From Tretioscincus oriximinensis (Eukaryota; Chordata; Lepidosauria; Squamata; Gymnophthalmidae), in NCBI GenBank assembly GCA_022410635.1, contig JAJVDF010000771.1, positions 289,624 through 353,623 of the forward strand: DNA of 64,000 nucleotides, written 5' to 3'. A model generated the notes under the pieces. It made no database searches. It was not told the origin of the DNA and saw only the letters and a list, made by a program, of their open reading frames with translations. Both the position numbers and the translations under genes were made by a program. This document shows, one piece after another, positions 55,190-64,000 of this stretch; the first letter of the stretch is position 1, and each line of letters starts with the position of its first letter.

Positions 55190-56269
55190 CTGAAACAAGA
55201 GCGAAGGAAATGGTTGTGACTCTTACCTATGGTGGGGGAGAGGGAAGGGGCATAGGAAGGGGAAGGACAGGGAAAATTGGGGACTAGAATGGTTATTTTT
55301 GTAAATATATAGTGTTTACATAAGCAGGGGGAGACATTTTCTTGAATGGAGCAAATGTAAATTGAGAGTATATTTTTCTTCTCAAAGAAACTTCTGGGTA
55401 TATTGTACATGGTTTTTTTGCACTAAGTATGTATTATACCTGTCTCTGAAAAGCATGCTGTTTATATTATAAAAATGGAAAATGCAATAATCTTAAACAC
55501 ATACAAAAAAACCAGCCAGTGTCTTCTTAGGCAGCTGTGGATCAAAGTCTGTATTGCAAATTAATCACAAAGTATTTTTGAAATGCTCAGTCTGTTTTTG
55601 AAGAACAGGAGAGCCAAGCAAGCGACATCTTCGGTTTTCAGCATTAGAGTTTCACAAATGAAAAAGCTTTCTTACAGGATGCTATTAGACTTATTTTATC
55701 AGGCAGAGTAATCTTAAGAAAGGATTCAGGAAAAAAAATTAATAACTGAACACATAAGAGAAAGAAAACAGTCCTCCTCTCTGTAGTCAAGTTGTTGTGG
55801 CAATTATGGCTATGAAAATAATGTTTACAAAGAAATATCATTCGTGGAGAAGTGAAAATATCAGCATACTATGGGAAACCCATAGAACAAAGAACAAATT
55901 AATTAAAATTTTAAATAATTCCTAAATGGGAAAGCAAGAACTCTAAGCAGGTCAAGAAAAAATGGCGCAGATACAAAGTACTAATAAATGTTGGAGAAAA
56001 ATGTGAAGTGGATGAATTGGCCTTTCCAGAATGAAATATTGAGCAAAATATCTCCTTCTTGGGACACTCTGGGTCCACCTGAGCTGAAAATGTCCTACTT
56101 CTATTCGTGTACAGAATAAAACAATTCCACAACAAGAACTCTTGTGCTGGCCCTCAAAAAATCATTTAAACCATTGATTTTAGTGGTTTGATAGCAATTC
56201 CTCCTTAATAATGTGTTTTCATGGTACAGGATAACTATAGTGAACATGAATTCATCTTTCTACTCTTTA

Positions 56270-56574
56270 GAATAGCTCAGTCGCTTAGGAATTCGTCTCT
56301 CGTCTGGGAGATGGGGTTTCGAAGCCCTGTGTCAGACGTGGGGAGGGGTGAGCACCTTCCACTAGCCTGTAGCTCTAGCCAACCCAGCTATTTGAAAGCA
56401 GGAACTGCAAGAAATTGCAATTGACTGCAAGTAGATACATGGGAACCACCAGGGTCTGGTGGGGAAGATAGAATTTGAGCCTTCAGACAAAATACTCTTG
56501 TAAGCCGCTTTGAGTCCCTTTGAAAGGTGAGAAAAAGCGGGGTATAAGAACCCAGTTCTTCTTCTTCTTGTTTT
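56270..56574 (+). repeat. type-B SINE, full length
   Basis: This is the best copy for the family. The head is AATAGCTCAGTCGCTTAGG with GGTTTCGAAGCCC, the body CCTGTAGCTCTAGCCAACC, then AACTGCAAGAAATTGCAATTG, and the 3' part TAAGCCGCTTTGAGTCCC with AGCGGGGTATAAGAACCCAG, followed by a (TTC)n tail. It is read on the plus strand. Confidence 0.93.
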
Positions 56575-57199
56575 GAGCTTCTTTGGAATAAAATCAAACT
56601 CTGATGTAAGCACTCCATTCCCCATTGCTTCTAATACTTTCAAACCAGTCAGAGACGGAGTGAGCCTACGAGTTTGTGTCTTTCTTCCATCACTGTAAGA
56701 AGAAAGCAGTTTGAAAAACAGATGTTTTTATCTTGCCACCATTAATGGAGTGGTTATAAAGCCTTCAGTCTGTGTTGTTTTATTTGCTTCTTGACTCTTT
56801 GCTGATGGACAGAAAAAACAAGCACTTTTTCTGGTTAGAAAAAATNCAAGAAGCCATGTGATTCCTTGTGCAATCTCCTTACAGATCCCATGAAGCTCTG
56901 TTTCTATTCTTTCATTAACTACATCTCCCGTAATTGTTTATCAGGTGAATGAATACAAAGGAGGAAAAAGGCTCCCTTTTAGAAACAATGAGGATTGGGA
57001 TTGTTGGGAGGGGACNTGAATTAAATATGTTGTGTTTTCTGCCTAAAGATTGCTTTTCCATGCGTTGAAAGCAACAAGGGGCAGATTGGAGCTCTCCGTT
57101 GGTCTCATAGTTTTGTCTACATGGCTGCATTTGATGCAAAGAAGGAACACTACNCTAAGGAACTGGCAAAAAAGATAGAGAGGAAAAAGCACAATATTG

Positions 57200-57780
57200 G
57201 ACCTTCTTAACACTACCACTGCAACCTATTTCAAGGTGATTACTCTCATATGTGGTGGTCATGTGGAGGTCAGAGGTGCAAAATTTCTGGTTCATAGTAC
57301 AAAAAATCTTAGATGTGATCACGGGGCAAACAGTAACTTGGACCATGGCAAAACGGCTTTTTTTGAATTTCAATTCTCAGGATATACGTACCAATTATAA
57401 ATATTTGCATAGTAATTTAATTATAGCGGCTCAATTGACCAGAAAGCTCAACAGGAAAGACTCCTCTAAATGGACAATGCAAACATGGATGAAATACATT
57501 ACTGAAATCATTAAAATTGAGTTAATTAATGAAAAAAGGAAATTTTATTTAGGACAAGGTAAGATTCTGGTAATGAAACAAAAATGGGACAGAGTTATAA
57601 GATACATAGCAGGTAGAAAGCCTGAATCTAGCTGGAATATCATTGGAAAGGAGATATTTTCCTTGATGTATAAATGGCTATAATTTTTATATCCCTGGTA
57701 GGCGGGAAGGATCTGTGTTTTTTTTACCTGGATTTTATGTCTTGTGTGTCTGTTGTAAACCAAAAATAAAAAGACTACTG
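57200..57780 (+). pseudogene. L1 LINE ORF2 C-terminal fragment
   Basis: The frame at 57252-57683 reads EVQNFWFIVQKILDVITG, then TRKLNRKDSSKWTMQTW and ends in the region of KWDRVIRYI. Upstream, ATATGTGGTGGTCATG (HMWWSC-like) is in another frame, so a frameshift has broken it. The order (HxWW, FW, I-IT, then a late KW-M) is that of L1 ORF2 C-termini. The 3' end is AATAAAAAG. A 5'-truncated dead copy. Confidence 0.7.
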
Positions 57781-58046
57781 CTTGATTTCTGTAATTAGAT
57801 GAGGCGAAGTTCCCATAAGATGAAGGATAGTCCCAAAATGAGCCTTATGATCTTATGGGGAAATGACTGGACTGTATATTTCTACAACAGGTTGGATTCA
57901 AATTGGAAGGGCAACTACTTCCTTAAAAAATATGAATTTTGAAAGCATGATAATAACTATGGATCTTTGAAACAACACAAGTTAAAATATGTATTCCCAC
58001 TGCTAAGAAAGCCATCTTAGGGCACATCTCCATTCCACAGTGGAGG

Positions 58047-58255
58047 TAGGCTGACCAGATGACCCCTTTTTTGGGGGGGTTGAAAACCCGGTTTTGGGGT
58101 GCTTCCCAGTTTTTCCTGAGGGAATTTTTTTCAAAAAAAGATTTTTTTTGAAAAGTTTTTTGTTTTTTAATTTTTTTCCCTCAGAAAAAAACGGGAGGCA
58201 TCCCAAAAATGGGTTTTCACCCCCCCCCAAAAAAAGGGGTCATCTGGTCAGCCTA
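58047..58255. mobile_element. TAGGCTGACC fold-back element
   Basis: Arms of about 85-90 bp (TAGGCTGACCAGATGACCCC on the left; GGGGTCATCTGGTCAGCCTA on the right) surround an A/T-rich loop. GTGGAG at 58040-58045 and 58256-58261 is a likely short target duplication. Confidence 0.82.
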
Positions 58256-59363
58256 GTGGAGATATTCTTCCCCCGTTGTGAACTGTTTCCATGGGTTCAT
58301 ACATCTGCATATCAATGCATCTGGGGCTTTTTATGCAGTCCAAGAGTAAAGGAAGCATATCAGAACAGGAATTTTAAAACCATGGATGGAAAAGCTACAT
58401 CTTTCCCATGCATCCTATCAGTATTTCTTTAGATGGCCCCTTTGTTCATTTCCAGTGCTCAAAACAGAACTGTGTATGTAGGTGCTTTCAATAAATAGTA
58501 TGGAGCATGAAGGGGGAAGAAGTCGGGCTCATTGTTTAATATATTTTCAAGTCTCGCAATTCTATTAGGAGCGCATGAATTGATTCTCAAGAGGCATCGT
58601 CGCTTAACATTAAATGTTTTCAGTCAGGCAGACAACTGATCCTTGTTCTCTACAGCTGGATGTCTCTTATTAGGGACCATATGCAAGTCATCACAGAAGA
58701 ATTTCACATCTTCAACACAGTATTGTGATTCTTATGCAAATGATATGAGGTAATTTTTTTGTGTACAAAATGTGAAAATTAGCTTCAGCTTCAGGCTCTC
58801 GGGTCTTTCAGCCACACGCTTCCTTAGAGCTACTGGAGAAATGATCCTTCTGGAAGATAAGGACTAAAACTTTGCAGGGGGATGAGTTTCCATNAACCAC
58901 AGCAAAGAAGGAACAGTTCATCGGGAGTCTGTCGCTGCAAGTTGGGAGGGGTTCCTTCCAATCTAGCGAGCCTAGCTGCTCAACATAAAGAGAAACAACT
59001 GTGTCAATTTACAGTTGTGCTCTTTTTCTCACAATGGGCAGGATACTGTTAAGAAGAGACAACATTGCTTTAGCTGTCCTGCAGTGTTTGCACACATTAT
59101 GTGCTTTTTGATCAAGGTTTGTGCAATTACGTTTAACACTGATTTTACAGTGGGCACTGCAGACATTTTTAGAAGCACCCAATTTCTATAAATGCTTTGC
59201 AATGCCAACTTTAACATCAATATTGTGTGCAGTTGATCAAACAAGGTTTGCCCAGACATTGACCAAACTGCACATAATGTGGTACAAGCACAGCAGAGGA
59301 GCTAATGCAATGTTTGTTAATCTGAATGCACCCTCAGTTCCACACTGAATTTAGAAATTATAG

Positions 59364-59569
59364 CAAAGGTGCTAGCAGCACTCTGAGACTAACCTGAGAA
59401 AAGTGGTTGGCATAAGCTTTCGTAGACAGGTCTACTTCTTCAGATGCATCTGAAGAAGTAGACCTGTCTACGAAAGCTTATGCCAACCACTTTTCTTAAG
59501 TTAGTCTCAAAGTGATGCTAGCTCCTTTGCTGGACTTTCTGCTAGACTAACACGGCTATTTCTCTGAAA
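59364..59569 (-). mobile_element. Penelope-like palindromic element
   Basis: The left arm from AGCAAAGGTGCTAGCAGCAC to ACAGGTCTACTTC is mirrored by CCTGTCTACGAAAGCTTATG to CTAGCTCCTTTGCTGG, with CTTCAGATGCATCTGAAG in the centre. The 13-bp direct repeat TTAGAAATTATAG at 59351-59363 and 59570-59582 flanks it. Confidence 0.8.
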
Positions 59570-59867
59570 TTAGAAATTATAGAATGATAAACCCCATTTA
59601 GCTGAATAGATGTACATATTAGCTCTTCAGTTTTCATAATGAAAAAGAGGAACTTAGAATGTCTCCTGAACTTCTTTTGAATCATTCCCAAGAGTAATTT
59701 TAAAATATTCCTTTTGGAAGCATCTCAAACTACCGTGAATCCATAAGAAACATACTGAGATCATGTATAGCCCTTGGCTCTAGGATGACTAGCAGCATTT
59801 GCTACATACTTCTCAAAGCCGGCTTACAAAAGTATTTGCTCCTATGGATCCCAGAACCCCATGGAAG

Positions 59868-60343
59868 TAGACTGACCATATTTTCTGAGGCCCAAACTGG
59901 GGTAATTAGTATTCATGCTAATTTGCATATTCATGAATATGTACATCACCCACCAATATGCATACCCCTCTGAAATCCCTGCCGGAGAAGTCTGCGAAGC
60001 ACATGAGAATTTTTTTAAGTGTACAAGAATTTTTTTAAGCGTATGCGAAATGTGCATTTTTTATTTTTTACTGAGGGAAGGATGCCTTGAAATGCTGGCC
60101 CCAGTTGCCAGACCCCGTAGTGGTGGTGCAGTGATTTTTAAAAGAAATTAAGCGCGAGAGATTTTTNAATAATTTTTTACTGAGGGGAGGGTGCCTTCAG
60201 GAGCTGGCCCTGGTTCCCAGAGCCCCCAAGTGGTGATGCAGCAAAAAAAGGAGAAATCACCACCACCATCCCTGGGAGGACAGGGTAGATACCCCAAAGC
60301 CAGATTCTCCCACCCCCAAGGAAGGGGTTATCTGGTCAGCCTA
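59868..60343. mobile_element. long member of the TAGGCTGACC family
   Basis: It begins TAGACTGACCATATTTTCTG and ends GGTTATCTGGTCAGCCTA. CCATGGA at 59859-59865 and 60344-60350 flanks it. The inside carries two tandem copies of an about 110-bp unit (CTGAGGG at 60071 and 60180, each followed by GTGCC/ATGCC and CTGGCCC). It is 476 bp long with far shorter arms than the others. Confidence 0.6.
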
Positions 60344-60667
60344 CCATGGAGGGAACTAGAGCAGCACTGCTAGCTCTATCAGAAATGAGTGAGAGCAGGG
60401 GTTAAGTAGAGAGTAGAGCAATTCAAACTATTGGAGGTTTTTCAAAATGGTGTACTCTTAAGTGGACATCACATTAAGTGGACATCACACTTTCAGTAGG
60501 GAATCATGTAGATGAAGCTAAAGTATTTTTGTTGTGCAAATCCACAGCATATACTGTCCATGAAGCAGCGATATTTTTGTTATTGCAACCAATTCTTGAT
60601 TGAATGCGTAGAAAAGTGGCTTTTTTTTTTGTTACTTCTTCTTGGAGAAGACATAAGCGCCATTCAC

Positions 60668-60822
60668 ATGGGGCAATTTTAGAACCATCTGTGGAGCACT
60701 ATTGTTTTTAATATGTCATTTCCCTTCTACTACCCTGCAAAGGTCTCAGGGTGGCAAAACAGAACTGACATATTAAAAACAACACATGCTCCACAGATGG
60801 CTCTAAAATTGCCCCATGTGGA
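60668..60822. repeat. long hairpin / fold-back repeat
   Basis: ACATGGGGCAATTTTAGAAC, CATCTGTGGAGCA and TTAATATGTCA on the left are mirrored by TGACATATTAAAAAC, TGCTCCACAGATGGCTC and AAAATTGCCCCATGT on the right, about 55 bp per arm. The loop contains CCTGCAAAGGTCTCAGGGTGG, which resembles a Sauria-type SINE tail. Confidence 0.8.
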
Positions 60823-61394
60823 TNGGGTCTATAGATAGGGCAGTATAGAAGTACAAATAAATACTTTGTCTCCATCTGGCATTGCACAGTTGTGCACACA
60901 TGCACACACACCTTTTTTTGGCCTCCACACATGTTCTTGCCTTGCAGTCCAAGCAGCAAAAATGTAGGTGCCTGCCTCCCACGTGGGGGGGAAGAACTTT
61001 CAAGGCGCTACGAGGGTTCTAGTGCTAGATTGTAACTTCATAATGCCACTACGCCCCAAACTGTCGAGCAACCTCGCCCTAGCGGAGCTCCCACAATGCT
61101 TATGATGCTTCCAGTGGAACTCCCGTGGCCGTCTGGATGCGACCACACTTTTTTCATTANTTATTTGCAGGAGGAGACTGGGGATTGAACCAGAAACTTT
61201 AGGCTTTACGGTAGTTTGCTGTGCTACTGAGTTATAATCACTTCCAACGAAGGTACCTCACTGTGAAAATCCAACAAGGATCGCCCTTCTTAGCTTTCCC
61301 TCTCTTTAGTGATCCCAAATGAATTCTGTCGCACATGTCAGGGCCACAGTTTACGAGTAACGGCATTATTTCCATTCCTGTAACAAACTCATAC

Positions 61395-61556
61395 CTTATA
61401 TTTCTGTACCTCCTGCCAAAACAGCACTCCATTCTCCAGTAAATCTCCTTTCTGAGATACATAGCGTTGAAACTGAAATGCTATGACTGGATTCAACAGG
61501 GCTTTGCGGAAGGTAATTATTTCCCTAGATGAAGAAATCCACTTACTGTCCACATG
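61395..61556 (-). CDS. RGS22: RGS22 exon, start of the last RGS domain
   Basis: On the minus strand, acceptor CAACTCTTGACAG and donor AAG|GTATGA bound 162 nt in phase 0. It encodes HVDSKWISSSREIITFRKAL, then LNPVIAFQFQRYVSQKGD, then LLENGVLFWQEVQKYK. The RKALLNP-x-x-x-x-FxR-FV and E-N-x-x-FWxEVxxYK pattern is the canonical N-terminal half of an RGS domain. It joins the exon at 55010-55189 in frame. No further RGS22 exon lies between here and the window end. Confidence 0.95.
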
Positions 61557-62757
61557 CTGTCAAGAGTTGAGAGGTGGGGAGAGAGAGAAGAAAGCACACT
61601 GTGAGTAATTCTATTTCAAAAGCAATAACACAAGCATTGCTTGAGGTAAACTGTCAGATGCTTATCTGTGCGCTGACCCCAACGTTCAGTAGTTTATTAC
61701 ATGGACGCAACAGAGCTTGGCAGCCATTTTACCTCTCCCACTCTTTTGTTTGATTTGGGCTACATTTCTTTGGAAGACACAAAAGGGGAAAGGAAATGAC
61801 TAACAATGATTTAGAACATATGACTCTGTTCTGTAAGCATGGAAACAGCCATCGTTATTTATTATGGCATAAAACTTCTTTTTTGGGGTTTTTTTTTTGA
61901 AATGGATAGAAAGGGAAAGATATCAGTCCGAGATCTTGTTGAAACAAACAACAAAGGGAAAGGAGCAGGCAAGCTACACCACTTGCAGGAGTAAAACTCC
62001 CCTTGACATCCATTTTGGTAACAAAGTATTTTTGAAATTCATTATGATCACCGCCAACAGAAGCTCAGCCTTTGTTGCCTCTGGAGCTTTCTCTTGCCAT
62101 AACTAATGTGAGCTGTTAATGTCATCAACACATTTAGGGGAACTTCAGGCTGAGTACCTAGCACTGGATAAAGGTGGCATAGAGAAAGAAAGGAAGAAAT
62201 TGTCTGGGGATGAAAAAGACTGAGGTGACTGTGAAGAAAGCAGACTAAGCACTAAATAATCTCCGTATCTTTCACCGAGAGGCAGATGTAGCTCATGTTT
62301 GCAGCTACATCGAACCAGGCAGCTGAGCAATAGGCAAAAACAAATACAANAGCGTTGGAAATCTAGGCACCGCCAGGTTTAGGGACATGTGAACAGTATA
62401 TATGCACATGATATACTGCCACAAAGGCCTCGTTCTCAGGGTGACACATGATCATGTAAAAAAGGATTTTTTTTATATACAAGAGGGCAGTTCTAGAATC
62501 CAACACTGGCACCAGAATGATAGGAAATGAGAAGACAATTTACTAATCCAATTCTCAATGTGGTAGNTTTCATGTCATACCAAAAATGGCTGATTTTCAG
62601 GCCATTTCCAATCCATTGCTAAAGTGGCCCAACCACAGGTGCGGAATTTTACAATTGTGAAGCATTGGGGATGGCAAGGCATGTGGCACATTTTCCCTGC
62701 CACTGTTGCCACACAAGCTGCTTGCATGAGCTNTACCTCATTGCCAGACTATATCTG

Positions 62758-63012
62758 AGAGCCAGTTTGGTGAAGTGGTTAGAATGTGGGACTCTTATCT
62801 GGTAGTCTCTCGGTTTGATTCCCCACTCCTCCATGAAGCCAGCTGGGTGACCTTGGGCCAGTCACAGTTCTTTGAACTCTCTCAGCCCCAACTACTCCAC
62901 AGGGTGTCTGTTGTGGAGAAAGCAACAAAAGCTATGTGCGCCACCCTACGGTAGGCCGTCCTGAGACCTCCGGGTATAGGATATACAAGTACAAATAAAT
63001 AAATACATAAAT
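62758..63012 (+). repeat. Sauria-type SINE, full length
   Basis: The head GAGCCAGTTTGGTGAAGTGG, GGTTTGATTCCCCACTCCTC, the centre GGTGACCTTGGGCCAGTCAC, the block CACAGGGTGTCTGTTGTGG and the tail GAGACCTCCGGGTATAGG with (AAAT)n form a complete copy. Confidence 0.93.
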
Positions 63013-63507
63013 CTGCCCTCGTGAAAATGCAATCTCAAATTTCAGAGAACTGGAGAGACAAACAAGGTTGACAAGTGCACATGTGTGTCACAGAAAACCA
63101 AAGACAAAAAGAACTATTGAGAACTATACTTATTCCCTCCTTTCTTTGCTACCACTGCCAACATGTAGAAAGGGAGTAGAGTTGCCATGTTGACAACAGA
63201 TATAAATGTGTATGATTGATGATCCTGTCCCAAAGCATCCTTTTTGAGGTGAATCTGGATGTGAAAAATTAAAAATGGGGGGGGGGGGAATTGCATAGAT
63301 ACTTGATTGAGAAATATTTATTTTTCCTCAAAGACGCAGTATCAAGGAAACACTTTCCATCCATAACATTCCAATACTTTCCCAACTCCAAAGAATAACG
63401 TTACTGTTTCATCCTTTGGAACAATCAGCAGCTCAATTTTTCAGATCAACAGTTATCAGTCATTACTATTAATCCAACTTCAGACCTGAAGAATGGGTCT
63501 AAATGAG

Positions 63508-64000
63508 AACACATACATAAGAACATAAGAGGAGCCCTGCTGAATCGATCCGGAGCCCATCTAGTCCAGCATTCTCTCTCACACAGTGGCCCACCAATTG
63601 CACCTGGGCAGTCTGGAACAGAAGAAGGCATAATCTTCAATTGTTCTCAATGCCTTACAAATGGCATTTCAGGAATGTTCCCTGTTGCTCCATCTCGGAG
63701 GCAGTATCAAGACATCCAATCTTGGCTTCCATAAACTTGTCTAATCCTGTCTTAAAGCTATCCAGGCTGCTAGCTATCACCGACTCTTCTGGAAGTGAAT
63801 TCCAAAGGCCGATGACCCTCTGGGTGAACAAGTATTTTCCCTTATCTGTCCTCACTCTTCTGCTCATCAGCTTCAAGGAAGGCCCCCTGGTCCTAGTGTT
63901 ATGCGATAGAGAAACCATTTTTCTCTATTCACCATTTTTCTATTTCTCTATTCACTATTCATCATTCCATGNACGATTTTATACACTTCAATCAGATCAC
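63508..64000 (-). repeat. CR1 LINE 3' end, reverse, cut by window end
   Basis: The plus strand reads the complement of the CR1 3' UTR: GAACATAAGAGGAGCCCTGC, GCCCATCTAGTCCAGCATTC, CAGTGGCCCACCAATTG, TTGCTCCATCTCGGAGG and GATGACCCTCTGGGTGAAC. It continues beyond the window. Confidence 0.92.

Larger units (their letters stand above)
55190..61394 (-). other. RGS22: RGS22 intron (6.2 kb), repeat-rich
   Basis: It contains a type-B SINE (56270-56574), an L1 3' fragment (57200-57780), fold-back elements (58047-58255, 59868-60343), a Penelope-like palindrome (59364-59569) and a long hairpin (60668-60822). The stretches 55200-56200 and 58260-59340 are otherwise featureless. Confidence 0.85.
61557..64000 (-). 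other. RGS22: RGS22 intron, to window end
   Basis: It contains a full Sauria-type SINE (62758-63012) and the reverse of a CR1 3' end (63508-64000). The remaining sequence shows only short frames with no recognisable domain. Confidence 0.8.

Noticed and set aside
59029..59348. Open frames on both strands near 59.1 kb
   Set aside because: They are cysteine- and leucine-rich by chance, with no domain and no splice sites linking them to RGS22.

Overview
This window is vertebrate nuclear DNA, most likely from a squamate reptile. Three intron-rich vertebrate genes are recognisable, and the spaces between them are full of squamate-type repeats: tRNA-derived Sauria-type SINEs, CR1 LINE 3' ends, BovB/RTE LINE pieces, an L1 tail and Penelope-like fold-back elements. 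The species cannot be told from the sequence. Single ambiguous bases are scattered throughout, and there is one 110-base N gap.

Layout: positions 1-28165 (+ strand) hold the 3' end of VPS13B, with eight coding exons (about 688 codons) covering the C-terminal lipid-transport and PH-like regions, followed by the 3' UTR. Positions 28166-34890 are the tail-to-tail intergenic space. Positions about 34891-39700 (- strand) hold COX6C, with two coding exons (77 aa) and a non-coding first exon inside a CpG island carrying NRF-1-type sites. Positions about 39960-45230 are repeat-rich intergenic DNA. Positions about 45239-61556 (- strand) hold the last six coding exons of RGS22 (about 286 codons), including its final RGS domain. 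The rest, up to 64000, is RGS22 intron. The order VPS13B(+), COX6C(-), RGS22(-) is the one I know from human 8q22.2, so the block is conserved. Splice phases join consistently through all VPS13B and COX6C exons and through all RGS22 exons except one ambiguous donor.

The three genes do not form a functional pathway: VPS13B is a Golgi/endosome bridge-type lipid-transport protein, COX6C a respiratory-chain subunit, and RGS22 a testis-type regulator of G-protein signalling. I found no new gene system. The most interesting non-genic material is a family of palindromic Penelope-like elements with 12-16 bp target duplications and a hammerhead-ribozyme-like core, several other fold-back families, a three-level nested insertion just downstream of the RGS22 stop codon, and microsatellites seeded from SINE tails.
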